64,000 nucleotides of DNA from Nageia nagi (GCA_050084985.1 JBITNC010000001.1:191704001-191768000), one strand, 5' to 3'; positions 42,611 through 56,800 are shown, counted from the first letter of the stretch. Notes: a model not told the origin generated them from the letters alone. Translations and numbers: made by a program.

Positions 42611-44421
42611 AATCGAACAGGTAAGTGGAAGCTAGGGTTTGGGGAGAAAAGTACTCTCATGGGCAAAGTTGAAATTTGACATTTGCTCTTGCCAATCCAT
42701 AATTTTTTGATGACGATTTCAATATTGTAATGCCCATCAATATATAATTACTTTTTTTCTTATAAATACATTAAAATATAATTGAATTATTCTTTCTGTA
42801 AATTAAATATAAATAATTTTAAATAAAAATATGTATGAATATTAATATCATACATTATTTTAAAAAATCAATCAATTTAATTTTATATATATTTTTGACA
42901 GCAATAAAAAAATATTTACCTTTTATAGATGATGGTTAATTAAAAAAATTGGTTGTAAAAAATGTTTAAAAAACCTAAAAATATTCAATACAAATGTGAA
43001 ATTTCAACCTATTCAAGCTCGTGAAAACCAAAAATGAGGTAGATCCCTATAACTATTGTAGAAATTTGTGGAGCATTCCTCATCTCAAGAATTAGATATG
43101 CTTTGATGTTGATTTGTAATATAGTTATGTCTGTAACGATCGTACCTTTCTTGCTAAAATAATAAGTTTGTAACATCAACATATATAATACATCAATTAT
43201 AACTCGAAGGATGATAATAAACTTGTTAAGTTTTTCTAGAAAATAAAAATACTAATTAATGATTTTAAAATGCATATCATGTCCTATAATAATAATTTTG
43301 GAATGCATATGATAATCTCCAACAACCCTTTGCTTTACTGTATGAAATTGAAGGCAAATATAATTATACATGGTCTACAACCTTCTATTTTGGTGAAATG
43401 GGTATGAGTATGCAAGTAATTTGAAGGCATACCCCTTATTTTTCATAAAAATAATGTTGTAATCACCCATATGAATGTTCAGAAACTCCATGATCCTAAT
43501 ACTTAAATCCTTCTCCATTCTATTCTATATTCCATTTAATGCATGGGATCTCAAGTTGGCTAAGACAACCCATTTGAGAGAAACTCAGTCTAAGCATAAG
43601 AAAAAAGGCCAAAACTAGAGTAATCCAAGCACACCTTTCTTTCCTTCTTGGATGCCCATATTCATCAAGCCTTATCTCCTCCACTTTCTTAGTCATTACA
43701 AAATTTAGATACATTTCCTTGAACTTCAAGTATGCTTTCTACAAATTAAGTATCTCATTTGGGCATTGAATATAATATACCTTGATCCTCCTCTATGACT
43801 ATCAAAAATTCTCTTTGGGCGTAGCTCACTATGTGAAAGATGAAACTTGGTGGATGATTTTATAAATACACCCATGAATTTTGAATTGCCTTCCTGCTCA
43901 ATGAAATTTAATATCCACTATTAGTTCTATATTGATCCATGTGAGTCCACCATAAAAATATCATCCATCTAATTGAACACGATACGAGGAGGATAGTAAA
44001 GCATCGGTTATATATATATATATATATATATATGGTGACTATATCGATGATATATTTTAATTTATAATTTCAAGGTGTATAACATACCAAACATGTTCTA
44101 AATGCAAGTGTACTTTCCCATAAGAATAAATAAATAAATAAAATCAAGGGTGTTGAAACTAGAACCTACCTTAATAGCCAAATCCAAAATTTGAAATCTC
44201 AAATTTTAGCCATTTAGCTATGGATTCGTTGGTAACATTTTCCCTAATTATTGTGTAAAAAATTTGGATTGCAAATCTTCCTTCTTTTTCTCCTTTGCTT
44301 CATTTTCCTTAAGGGTTTCAAGTAATTTAGTCATCATATCCATGGCTGCATCCAACTTCTTCATTTTAAACTTAGATCTAAACATTCCTTTGCCTTCCAT
44401 ATCCATAGGCTGGCAAGATTA
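42611..44421 (-). other. Gypsy E leader, LTR-proximal part
   Basis: Mostly noncoding and AT-rich. A 69-codon minus-strand frame at 43520-43729 (VEEIRLDEYGHPRRKERCAW) looks more protein-like than its surroundings, but I do not recognise it. A (TA)n microsatellite lies at 44012-44033. Confidence 0.4.
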
Positions 44422-44434
44422 GGCTCTGATACCA
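44422..44434 (-). promoter_or_regulatory. Gypsy E primer binding site
   Basis: TGGTATCAGAGCC in element sense, a perfect match to the plant initiator tRNA-Met primer motif, one to three bases from the LTR. Confidence 0.9.
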
Positions 44435-44435
44435 T

Positions 44436-45361
44436 TGTGATATGTCAAAATTATTCTTATGCCAAAGTTAGGAAGCCAGAAAATCAATGAATAAGATAGA
44501 GTAATTTCTAGGCTCAAAAGTAATACAAAAATGCTAATGTCACATAATGATGCTCAAATATCATACAAAATATGGGATACAAGGGCCTATGCCTTAATAT
44601 ATCATCAAAATGGAGCAAATACAAAGCAATAAGCCAAAATAGGCTTGATGTCTAGCTTGGAAGGCTAGATCTAGCACTCAATAATGACAAATATGCTCAT
44701 GGAAGGATGGCATATGGAACTATGAATTTGAAACTAAAATCTAAAGTAACCAATAACTAAGGGTTTCTATTCTTAGCTAGATCTAGCAAGGCTTACGTTC
44801 TATTAAATCCTTCTCCTATAGTGTTTTGTCCATAAGATACCCAAGAGATGACTTCACACCACACTCTGAAAGAAAGATGATAAATATGACCAAATATACC
44901 TTTCAAATGATGTAAAAAGCTCCTTAATATTCAAATATCTCATTGGGTGGCCTAGATCTCAACTAGGAATCGATGTCAATGGATTGCTATAAGAATCCAT
45001 GCGTGGGGATTTTGGGATGAGGTGCATCTACAATAAAGAGCCATCTTAAGCTTAGCATTAGCATTCCACCTTGAGATGAGTACAATCAAGCTATTAGACC
45101 TTTATTATTAAATAAAATAATATTAAATGAATCTATCTATCCAAGGAGGGTAATTTCCCACTTTAAGGCTCATAATTTGCCTTAAATGCCCATCGCTTGG
45201 TTATAATAAATGCCTAATTATAAATGCAATATCTAAATAAGCACCTCTAACTACAAAATCACCCCTATTAGCAAAAATCACTCCTAAATTACTTAATTTC
45301 ATGCCCAAATATCCCCTAGGGGTAGATGTTAAGCTCCCAGTGGACCCCATGGGTCATTACA
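44436..45361 (-). repeat. 5' LTR of gypsy E
   Basis: About 926 bp, from TGTGATATGTC to GGGTCATTACA on the plus strand. In element sense it begins TGTAATGACCC. It pairs with the truncated copy at 37375-37745. The outer boundary is inferred from the TG rule and from where element B integrase resumes. Confidence 0.75.
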
Positions 45362-45956
45362 TGTGTTAAAAGGCATGGATGGAGAAAAGGCACATGACAC
45401 TTAGTTCTTAAAAAGAATCAACAATAATCTCATTTGTAGCAACCACTTTTAGATAATTTTATACCAAATTGGTTAGGTCCCTATATTATTAAATAAAATT
45501 TTAACATATGCATGTATCAATTAACAAACAAGGAAGGACATGATTAAGAATATCCAATCAATATTGTTCATCTTCATCCCTTCTACACATGAGATATTTT
45601 TATCATGAATAGTTTGATTGTATTTTTCCTTTCATATTTTATCTTAGTATTACATATGCCATTGTTTTCTTTTAATTACATCTACATTAATATATGTATT
45701 TTTATTATATCTACGTTAAGATAGAAAAAATAATTTCACATGTAAATTTCTTTTATTACTTATGTGTTGCATCACTAGTTTATCTTCTTCACATGATTGA
45801 TTCATAATCACATTATCTAGGAGTTGATACTTAGATGGTTCTCCACTTTTAGTATCATCCTATCTTTTTTATGTGCAAAAAGGCCATGACTCACTCATCC
45901 CTTAGTCTCATATGTTAGTGATTCAACCTTGTATCAATTTCTCATCATATATTATC
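45362..45956 (+). pseudogene. Element B integrase C-terminus and downstream spacer
   Basis: From about 45400 the nucleotide sequence (AAAAAGAATCAACAATAATC, then GTTAGGTCCCTATATTATTA, then CATCTTCATCC) aligns with 1020-1206 of element A. The alignment extends through the spacer (GGAGTTGATACTTAG versus GGAGTCGATACTTGAG). This shows that E and C were inserted into a relative of A. It is interrupted at 45957 by element C. Confidence 0.75.
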
Positions 45957-47069
45957 TATAAATACCCTAAAATCATATTTTTACCTTATGATGATGTTTT
46001 ATAGATATTTGCAACACTTAGGCTATCATATATTATCATGTCAAACTAACATGTTATGTAGCATATGTTGTAGGTTCAATCTATGATATTTTGATATTTT
46101 ATCACTTTTTAACATTATTTCCCAATTGTCCAGATGATTCACTAATCATTTGAATGATCCTACAAGTCACAGTCATCTAGATGATCATGACTGTTTTGTT
46201 TATAAATAGGTGACTTGGGCTCACTTTTCAAGGACTAACACTTCATTTTTCATGATCACTCTAAGCATTCTAAGTGTAAATCCAAGCCTTATGAAATCAT
46301 TTTAAGGGTTTCAATATCAAATCTTTGTGGCTTTGAGATCTTTGTAATATTTATGGTTGATTTCATAAGATTTTATAGGTTTTGATCATATTTGACTCCA
46401 TAATTGAAATCTTGTATCCTCTATTGATATTATACATTTTCTTAATTGATTTTCACATAAGCATTGTAGGTTAAAGCATTTACTTAGGGTTTCAACCTAA
46501 GGTTTTGACCTTTAATATATAACCTTAGGTTTGAACTTCACTTGCTATTTATTATTCTAAATTATCTTAGATCTACCATTTATTTGTCAAATTATCCATA
46601 TATTTGTGGCATACTTTCTCTATAGGTGCATATAGTCTTGTTTATTACATATCTTGAATCTTTATTGTAGATCTTGTTAAAACCTATTTATATATTGTCA
46701 TAGTTAATAGATCTTATCATTGTCTTGTGACTTACCATATCATTTGCATCATAGGCATATCACTTATTTTTATTATCTTTTTTATTGAAAATTATGGGGC
46801 CTACTCTCTTATTGAGTTGGGTTTTCACCCTTTTTGATTGATCATAATGCCTCAAGGGCTTATGATTTGAGGTTCCTTATAAGCTTTATCTTCATTTCAA
46901 GGTTTTAGACATAATTTGGACATATCAAGAACAAACGACATTTCTTACCTCATATCTTGTCAATTTGGCATATCACAACATAGGAAAATTAGTATAGTGA
47001 TGCATATTTATCCTTGAATTACTCACAAGGTATGTTGAGTGGTTTAGTTGTAGGAAATTATGCATCACA
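45957..47069 (+). repeat. Element C 5' LTR
   Basis: It begins TATAAATACCCTAAAATC (ancestral TGTAAACACC inferred) and ends GCATCACA. It aligns with 48879-50024 throughout with frequent substitutions and small indels. Confidence 0.8.
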
Positions 47070-48878
47070 AAATGGCATGTACAAAATGAGATCTATTGGA
47101 AAAGAGCCAAGCATGCATTCACACAATATCAAAATACCAATGGCAAGAGAAAAATTATCAAATCTAAGTTCATTTTAGTCAAGCATCACTCATTTCATGT
47201 TGTTAATTTATTTGAATCTATTTGTTTCATCTACATTACATTTTGTTATAATATTGTTGGGTATTCATTCATTACTTCATTCAAATGTACAAGACCTATG
47301 GTATTTTATGGCTTTATATATAATTTATTTTCATATTTCCATGACTTTTTGTATTGCATAAAATCATCAAAACCCTACCCTCTTATCAACTATTATTAAC
47401 ATATTCCAGAATCCTATCTTGTTCATTTTCACAAAAGTTTCAAACCACTATATTATCTTGTGCTCCCATAGTTCATTTTACCATTTATTTAAACAACACC
47501 AATCAAAACCTTAATGAGGTACAATAGTCTACCTTTTTGTCAAAGTTCCCTCCTTTAGTCCACCTCTGTTGCTTGGTCTAGTGCTACCCCCACCGCTTAT
47601 CCCCATGGCTACCATAGTTGTATGTTTTCCTTAAGTAAACAATTGCCACCTGTCAAGCTTTTGTATCCCCAACTACTAGCAACTCATAGTTAAACTAGAA
47701 TATGCCAAGGATACACCATGTATTTATAGTCACTTGTCATCATTTATTCACAATCTCAAAGCATTATAATTATCGAAAGTCAAAATCTAAAATAATAAAA
47801 ACCCTTATTTTGCCTTTTTATTTTTTATTTTGAGCTTGATTGGATCATCTGGGTGATCCCATATCATCCAAATGATTTTTCCTAACCCTAACCATCCTTA
47901 CGATTCTCAATCACCTAGATGATTATGTCTATAATGTACTCACTTTTTTTATTTCTATATCATTTTCTTTAATTTTTTTATCAAACAGTTAGATGCCATG
48001 TTGGTCCACCATCACATCTTCCTATTCAAGGAGGAGGGCTTCACACACTATCTTATTTTGTTCAATTTTTTGTAAATTATTATTAGGCATGGTATTGATT
48101 CTCGTTAAGGGAACCTCATATGCATGGTCAATGATTTTGCATTGCAAGTGTTAGTTGAATGATTTTTAACCCGACATGATCAATTAGCAATCAGCATACT
48201 TAAATGTCATCATGGTCGATATTAGCACTTTTTTGAACCAATCATCATATACCTACATGCTACAATCTAACGCTTGGTATGTCTACGATCCTATGGTTGT
48301 TTACCCTTTAGCTATTGTGGTAAATTAGAGATCATTTAGCATTTGGTTCAAGCATCATATATTTGCATGTTATGGTCCCATGCTTGGTAGGTATGCAATC
48401 TTATGATCATTCCCTTTAGTTGCTAGGGCAAAGTAGAGATCAAATATTTTCCTTCAATTATAGGGGCAAAGTAGAGTTAGAATCCCTTTAGTTGTTGGGG
48501 TAAAGTAAAGATCATTTACTTTCTTGTTACCCTTAAACTGTTGGGGTAAAGTAAAGACCATTTTCCTTTCTACACTGTAAGATTAGATTAGAATTTTTCA
48601 TTCTTATTTCACAGATTACTTGATCAATTTGATAGATTTATCACAAGTCATTATCATGGTGTTCAACTCAATCTTATACAACCTATCATGCATCAAAACT
48701 AGACTTGGGTGAAATGTTCGATGTGATCTTATACATCCTATCATGCATCAAAACTAGATCCATCTTGATTAATTTATGCTTACATACCATTATAATTATC
48801 ACTAATTAGTTTATCGTATCATTTATTTTTGTACTAATCTTCTTACAATTCTTGAAGCTTAGTATAAAAAGGGGAAAC
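47070..48878 (+). other. Element C interior
   Basis: No intact gene. At 48300-48570 about five imperfect units of 35-45 bp carry GTTGTTGGGGTAAAGTAAAG-like words. Around 48660-48760 a unit with CCTATCATGCATCAAAACTA is repeated. The polypurine tract AAAAAGGGGAAA lies just before 48879. The part from 48230 is collinear with 16100-16670 of element A. Confidence 0.5.
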
Positions 48879-50024
48879 TATAAACACCCTAAAATCACTT
48901 TTTACCTTATGATAGTGTTTTATAGATATATATGATACTTAGGTTATTATATATTATCATGTAAAATTAACATGTTATGCAACATTTGTTGTAGGTTCAA
49001 TCAATAATATTTTGACATTATTTTCAATCATTTGAATGATTTTCTAATCATTCATATGATCATGTAGGTCATAGTCATTCAGATGATCTTAACTATTATG
49101 TTTATAAATAGATGACTTGGGCTCACTTTTCAAGGATTGACACATCATTTTTCATGGAGCATTTTGAGTGTGAATTCAAGCCTTGTGACATTATTTAAAG
49201 GGTTTCAATATCAAATCTTGAGCATACACCTTTGAGCCTATGGATCTCTTCTCCATTCATGATGGATTGAGGTATCTTATGGCTTTGATATCTTTGTAAT
49301 ATTCATGGTTGATTTCATGAGTTTTTATAGGTTTTAATCATATTTGACTCCATAATTAAAAGATTATATCCTCCATTGATATTGTACATTTGTTTAATTA
49401 ATTATCATATAGGCATTGTAGGTTAAAGCATTTACTTAAGGTTTCAACCTAGGGTTTTAACCTTTAAGGTCTAACCTTAGGGTTTGAACTTCACTTTTCA
49501 TTTATTAGTCTACATTGTCTTAGATCCATTATTAATTTTTCAAATTATCCATATATTTTTGGTCTACTTTATCTAGAAGTGCATATAGTCTTGTTTATTA
49601 CATATCTTGAATCATTATTTTAGATCTTGTCAATACTTGTTTACATCTTGTCATAGTTAATAGATCTTATTATTGTCTTATGATTTGTCATATCATTTAC
49701 ATCATAGCCATATCACTTATTTCTATTATCTTTTTAATTGAAAATTAGGATGGCTACTCTCTTGTTGAGTTCAAGTTTCACCCTTCTTGGATTGACCAGA
49801 AGGCATCAAGGTCTTGTGATTTGAGGTTTCCTATAACCTTTATCTTCATTTTAGGGTTTTAGAAATCATTTGGACATATAAAGAACAAAGGAAATTTTCT
49901 TACCTCATATCTTGTCAATTTGGAACATCACAACATAGGAAACTTAGTATAGCGATGCATATTTATCCTTGAATTGATAACAAGGTGTGTTGAGTGGTTT
50001 ACTTGTAGGAAATTAGGCATCACA
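48879..50024 (+). repeat. Element C 3' LTR
   Basis: It begins TATAAACACCCTAAAATC and ends GCATCACA, followed by TCATC. Confidence 0.8.
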
Positions 50025-52200
50025 TCATCACTTTGCATTGAATATTTATCTTTCACCACTCATTGGTCCTCATGTAGGTTGGGGGTGTTGGATAATATCT
50101 CTTGAATCCCCATAAGAGTTAGAGTATGTCTTATACATTTGAGGGAAGTTGTCCCTAAATAAATCCTAGGAGCTAGAGCATGTACTGAATATTTAATGGA
50201 AGTTATCCCTAAAAAAATCCTAGGTTACCCATATGACATTCATAGTTTATTTTATACCATGTTTACACATAGTGCTTATTTTTGGATATCTTCCTTAAGT
50301 GTCAAACTGGATTATCAAAATCATGAAATCAACATTAATGGAATCTTAGGATATCCATTGGCATATAAAGTAATAAATCATTATCTAGGGCCTCCTTATG
50401 AGGACAATGTCCATTTATATGAATATGAGCATCAAGGTTGATAACTTGCTATCATACTATTATGAATATGAGGGAAATCCTTATGAAAATACCTATGAAT
50501 TAGAGATGTTTGGACACTCTTTAATGACCTATTCACAATCCTCATCATTAATGAATATTTTACACTTATTGTATGTTATCATGCATGAAATCTTATTAAT
50601 ACATCTCAATCAAAATCAAGAGCCTAAACTTTCATTTCACATATAAATAATTTTATCTTTTATGCAAAAATTGTTAAAATTACAAATGGTTACATATTTA
50701 AAAACTTATCAAATTGGATCAATTTTCATAACCATTTATTTCTTCCAACATACTTTCATACATATAATCATGAACATTCCACACTTTTTTCTTACATCCC
50801 AATTTCATATAAACATCTATTAGAGAGAGTCACTCATGCTAAAATGCACTTTTTCACCTCATGTCCATATTTGGTCTACATATTCATAACACTTCAAAAA
50901 ATTTCATAAATCATTTTTTAGACTATGCTTGATCATACTAATTATCCTGATTGGTTACACAACATGTTTTGATCAAAATTATTTGTTGTAATGAATGTCC
51001 TAAAATTTGGAACCTTGAAAAATCTTAAAAGTATTAAACTTTCTAAAAATATCAAATCAAGTTAAAAATCATTCAAACCAATTTCTATGATCTCTTAGAT
51101 ATATAGTAAATCATGTGCAAAAATTTATTCATCAAAACTATGTGATCTCAAGGTCAAATGACTGTCAAATTGTATGGCAAATTACAGGACACTCTTTCAA
51201 TGATGTTTGCCTCCTTTCACACCTTCACAAATTATGATTGAAATTAGATTTGAAAATAAATCAAATCAAACCCATTTTTTGATCCATCTAATCTTGCATT
51301 TAGATCATACTATCAATCATAAAATCAAATCAGTTTGATCCATGAGCTTGGCATTCACTTATTTCAGGCCACCAAATTTTGCTATTTTTTCTTAGTTTCA
51401 CATGTTGCAAATTATCAAATTAGTCTTTCTTTTGGCTTAAAGTGTGATTTTTTTAATCTTTCTCTTGTTATTTCTTTTTTTCAAACTTTATTTTTCATAT
51501 GGTATTTTAGGTATATTATAAATTCATCTTTGTCATTTTTATTATCATTTTCCTTATCAAAAATTTATTTTTTTATGTTTACTTGATTTTTTTTCCCTTT
51601 TCTTTTCCTTGACTTTTAATTTTTTTTCCTTGTACCAAAATTTATTTCATTCATTTACATAATTTTGCTTTTATCATTTTTTGTTTATCTTTTTGAACAT
51701 TGTAATCATTTTCTCTTGTCATCTTATCCTTTTTAATGTTAGTATTCATTTTTATTATTCTTATTTGATCATTTTTTATAACCTTTATCCTTTGTCTCTC
51801 TTATTATTTTGTCTTCTTTTTCATAATTTATTACATTATTTCATCATATTTTATATTGAGTTGTGACTTTTTGAAGTTTGTTTGAATAGTACTACAAATA
51901 ATATCATAAAGTAAACATATTATCATACATTCATCACATTATCATATCCCCATCATATCTATAATATAATATCATATTAACTACATATACACATCACATA
52001 ACATTATTAACATCAAATCAATATCTATGGCAACATCATATGCACACCCACATATACATATATATATATATATATATCACCATGTACATCCCATAACATT
52101 GTCAAAATACATTTATTAATCTCATTACATATATCATACATCAAAATATACATATTTCAAGCACCAAACCATATACATCTCTATCATCCATCCTCATATC
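50025..52200 (+). other. Element B spacer downstream of integrase
   Basis: The first part aligns with 1530-1640 of element A (CTTTGCATTGA versus CTTGCATTGA, then ATTGGTCCTC). Open frames at 50196-50441 and 50398-50646 encode proteins I cannot identify. 51400-51860 is T-rich, then CATATCA-rich with a (TA)n run at 52056-52076. The whole mirrors 1600-3690 of element A. Confidence 0.5.
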
Positions 52201-53880
52201 ACCCTACTACATTGGGTGTCATGGGGTTGGACCTTGATTATTGCCTAGAGAACATCATTACTCTCAACTCCTCCCTCTTCCCATGTCTTAAGTGTGCATA
52301 TTTATCTTGACTATGTTTATATGAAAGCACTCTAAATAACCCTAACAATGTTTGTGTCACTCTCCTTAGCACTAAAGTTGCCCCTTCCATATGCACTAAT
52401 GGAGTCTTACTCCTATGTATCCTTACTGATACCTATATATAATATACACCATGAATGTGATAAAATCCTTAATTGTGAAAAATTAAGGTACTATAATATC
52501 AATACCATCCTTCATCAACTATAATATGTATGATCCAACACTCAATGTCTCCATCTCATATGCAACGAATGCCTCCTTAAGCCTCTACTCAAGGTTATTT
52601 CCCCCTCGGGCATACTATGATACTTTTCCTACCAATGTAACCTTTGTGCTAGGTCCTATGCCTCACTCTATCTTGGCTTGAAGAGAATCCCACTCTTACC
52701 TCATTGTAGCTAGTGTCTTTAGGATGTTATCCCTCTCATGTTTCTATTTAGTCAGTAACTCCTTTATGGAGCTCCTCTCCCCTATAACATATCTCTATCC
52801 TCTTGCAAGTAATCTCTCACTCGCCTAAGGATGTCAAATTTTTCAATGTTTGGTCCTCCACCTCCCTCTCTAAGAATCAACCCTAGTTCAAGGAGAGTCT
52901 CCCTTTAAAACTCTAGTGACTCTAATCGCACATGGATCTTGACATCTCACATACCAATTTCCTTGACCTCTCCTTGTATGTTTCCTACCTCAAGGTCCTG
53001 ACCTACATCCTTATCCTCCTCCTTGTCATCCTTATGTTAAATATCTACTAGATGTGCAAATTTCTCCTATATTTATTCATGTTATGGTGGTCACCATGCA
53101 GCCTATGCCTTTGTACAAATTGCATCATCTCTAGTTTGTAACATGACTATTGGATTAGGATCCTCATCAAGCTCGATGGACCAATTTCATTCTCTATCGT
53201 CGTATGATAGTACACATAGATAAAGCTAAGGATCTAGTGGCATATATTATACTAAATCAAACTAGCATTGTACACTCTAAAAGAAGAACATCTTTACATC
53301 CTACTCATGCTTCCCCTTAATATCTTAGGGACATCATACTCATGTCAATTGCATATTATCCTCATTCCACTTTGCTAGGGTTGCTAAATAAGAGTTTCCA
53401 ATTGTAAACCCTCCCACATCCCTTTATACCATATGTATCCCCCAACATTATCCATCCTTTGAGGTCACTCCATTTCTCTCAACCATCATCATGTATAAGG
53501 GATATCTCATTCTTACACAAGTGGTGTATCCTTTATCATCATGTTAGTGTGAATCACTAATAACATTGCATGTTTTCTCATGATGATAATGTGCTTCCAA
53601 GCTAATATTTGCACAATAGATATGCACTCAAGACCTCCCACCATCATCATGGTAACATTGACCTATTATGGGCAGTTGCTACAATTCTTTCCCCCTTAAT
53701 AAGGATCTTGAATATATGATATAAATCCTCTAATATTATTATCATTTTGCCTATTAGGAAATGAGATGTACACCAATTCACATTCCAATGCTCAAAGTAG
53801 CTTGAGATATATTCTTTATAGTATATCACTCATTGTACCATCATAAAGACCATGAATCCAATCTTGGAAAGCTAATCCTA
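52201..53880 (-). pseudogene. Antisense PMD ORF remnant of element B
   Basis: The best part is the minus-strand open segment 53647-53829: YFEHWNVN, then SHFLIGKMIIILEDLYHIFK, then GERIVATAHN. It lines up residue for residue with the PMD core in element A (CWDA, NFPIREMTIMLEDVYCIF, GRMLLATT). The remaining region down to about 52200 is broken but collinear with 3690-4900. So two copies of one gypsy family each carry a PMD gene opposite to pol. It is a pseudogene in both. Confidence 0.65.
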
Positions 53881-56800
53881 ATCAACTTGATCCAAATATA
53901 CTCATACCTCTTTTGAAATAATTTTAAATTTATGCTATAATTTTATTTGCATAAGTTTATTTCTATCTTGATAACTTCAACATTTATTCAATATTTAAAC
54001 AAAAAAAAAAATCAAAACTATCATACATCTCACATAATCACACATCACATCTCAAGTTAATTTAAGATGAATTAGGTCTATATCAATTCTATCCTATCAT
54101 TATTTTTCTTATATCAATGATCATATCAAAAAATATTTATATCAAATTATGTCAAGTTAAATCAAGTTCATATCCTATTTCAAAGTTATTTTATCATTTT
54201 TATTTTGAACTTTTAAGTTTTAACTTTTATTTTGGTTTTTCTATAAAAGGTCTATTTTTTCATCATAGCAAACACTCTCTAGCTTTTTGCATCAAAGGAA
54301 TTTATGATAAAACTAAATCAATTCAATAATCCTTTATGTTATCACTCTTTCATTGATGAGTTTTGACTAAGTTTGGATAAAATTTGATTAAGTTAACCAT
54401 CCCACACCAAATCCTCTAAGTCATTAGCATCCCATATGACATTTATCTTATTCAATGAACTAATTTATACTACAAAGTCAAATTTGCATTTTAAATATAT
54501 GTCATTTTCTACTCTATTTTGTGTTTGGTCTACATAGGACCAACTAGCAAATCATAATTAGTACCTTACAATTGGCTCAATCATCATATTAATTGGCTTG
54601 ATTGATATTGTGAGGATCGATCCCCAAATAAGGATTGATCCCCATAAAATTGATCCATAGAGTCAAACATATCATGGTAAAACCCTATATCCAAAAAAAT
54701 TTTGAAGTAAAAATCTACATTTTGGCCTCTAAAATGCAATTATTTTATGACAAGACTTGATTTTATATCTATAACAACATATATCATATATCTAATCACT
54801 TGTTTCACCTATAAATCAAGATATTATAGGGTCTTAGGTTGTTGACTAAGGTTTGCTAAATTAGATCTATTGGTTAAATTAAATAAGTTGCGTTATCAAT
54901 TTATCATTTTTAAATTCCTATGTTTACATCTATTTTATCATATATTAACCTATTCTATACAAATAAATATATGGATTTGAGTCTACCTTTTTAATTAGTA
55001 GCTCATCCCCACCATGGGTTGGATCTTATGCCCTCCCAGGTCTTGTAGTTGCCATCTTCAAATCACTATTTGCCAACTCAAATAACCCATTATCAATCAA
55101 CATTATAATTTTCATATTCTTTGTCTCTCAAGGCACAAACATTTTACTAACACATGAAAATTCAAAAATTATCTTGATCCCTTTTTTACTTTTTAACCTA
55201 CATGTCTATGGATCGATATCCTGACTATTAATCGAGTGATTTACTAGTACAAAACCCTAATCAACATATCGGTCATTAGTAATCAATATTTAGAGTATCA
55301 ATAAGAAATTATGGCATCAATTATATATTCTCTCATATTTCTCCAATATCAAAATTTATCAAATGGTAAAATATCACATTTATAGTACTTTGTTCCTTAT
55401 CATCTTACCATTTAAGGGGAGAATAATCACTATCATTTACCAAAATCATCAAAAAAAAATTAAAATATTTGCTCATGGCTTAACCAGATGAAAATTTTTA
55501 CTCATAAATCAAGATCAAAAAAACCCATTTATTAGGGCAAAAAAGATAATCATTGTAATATTCCTAACTTAGAATAACTCAAATAATTACTAAATTAATT
55601 ACATAATTATTCTATAAATTCAAAATTAATTAAGTATCCTAATCATACACATAAAATTGGTGGTAGATCCTATGGAGGAAGAAGATGACTAACATGGCAT
55701 GAGAAGCCATAACGTTTTACCCTTTTTGATTGGAATATGTATCAAATGTCCATATATTGAAAATCTAAATGTAAGATAGGTTTTGGGAGTCCCATATAAA
55801 TAATCCCCTTTAATAAATTTACCCTTACAAAAAAAAAATTATATAAATAAAATTATACTCATCACTCCATAATTACTCTAAAATTAGGATGAATTGCTCT
55901 AGGGCATCAAATGCTCAAAATAACATCTCAATCAACCATGTGTCCAATATCGAGAGTAAGATATGAATTACACATAATGAAATGATGTTAGAAAATATAT
56001 TTAAAATACTAAATAATAGATCTAACCAAGAGAAATTAGTTACAAACCTCTCAAGAGAAAATATGTGCCCAATAATGAGATGTCTCAACCAGGGAGACTA
56101 GATATCACTTTAGAAACCCTAAAATGTGCTCAAACTGACTCAAGAAACTAGATGTTTGGCAATTAGCTCTCTAAGAAATAATATTTGGTAGTGTAAGTGA
56201 CTCAAAATACCCCCAAGGTATGGTATCAAGGGTTGAAATCCCTCCTCAATAGATAAGGAGGTACACACAAACTCAAAAATGTTGGATCTTAGCAATAAAA
56301 GTAGTGATGGTAGTCTTCAAGTAACCTTCAAGAATGTCAAACTCTAATTAGTAATTGTTGGACCTTTGAGGAATGTTGGGCCTAAAAGTATCAATTAACT
56401 AAGGCTTGAGTAATTCCAAAATTCAAGTCCCTTCCTTGTGTGCACAAGAGGAATAAAGACAACTCATGCCCACAAAATAATGTTTTGTCAAGCATATCTT
56501 CAAATGAGACTATAATTGCCTTTTATAGGAGCCATCTCACTTAAAGGGTTGGAAAACCCAACCTAGAAATTATAATTACTCATTAGGGTTAAAAACATTA
56601 AGTAACTCCCCAAGATGAGGTTTCTAGCCTAATTAACCTATCGATCCCACCAAATTACAACTTAAGGTCTCATTATATCCTATAAGCAAGATGTCACCCT
56701 TTAAGAGCATAAATTGAGGTTATTAATTACATTTTTGCATCCAAAATGAATGCTCATACACATTGATAGGCCATATAATAGTGTAATTACCCCTATTTAT

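Larger units (their letters stand above)
37375..45361 (-). mobile_element. Ty3/gypsy element E, nested in element B integrase
   Basis: About 8 kb in minus orientation. The 5' LTR is at the right (44436-45361) with a primer site TGGTATCAGAGCC (reverse complement at 44422-44434). Gag, RT, RNase H and integrase run leftward to a shortened 3' LTR at 37375-37745. The flanks are the two halves of element B integrase. RT reads like the chromovirus branch. A clear target duplication could not be fixed because the LTR ends have drifted. The leader of nearly 4 kb contains a PPR pseudogene. Confidence 0.82.
45957..50024 (+). mobile_element. LTR element C with 1.1-kb LTRs and a short 1.8-kb interior
   Basis: LTR copies at 45957-47069 and 48879-50024 are in direct orientation. 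Flanks TTATC (45952-45956) and TCATC (50025-50029) are a probable 5-bp target duplication with one later change. Continuity of element B across the insertion, judged against element A near 1500-1620, confirms the boundaries. A polypurine tract precedes the second LTR. The interior lacks gag, RT and RNase H. Its first 150 bases resemble a gypsy integrase C-terminus (EIYWKRAKHAFTQYQ), so most of the element was deleted. The LTRs have diverged visibly, so it is old. Confidence 0.75.

Noticed and set aside
37375-45361. Five-base target duplication for gypsy E
   Set aside because: Candidate flanks (TTTAA on the left, TGTGT or TTACA on the right depending on the LTR end chosen) do not match, so no duplication is claimed.
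51335-51866. Two plus-strand frames of 61-83 codons with hydrophobic residues
   Set aside because: Poly-T-driven composition within the element B spacer. No conservation with the matching block of element A.
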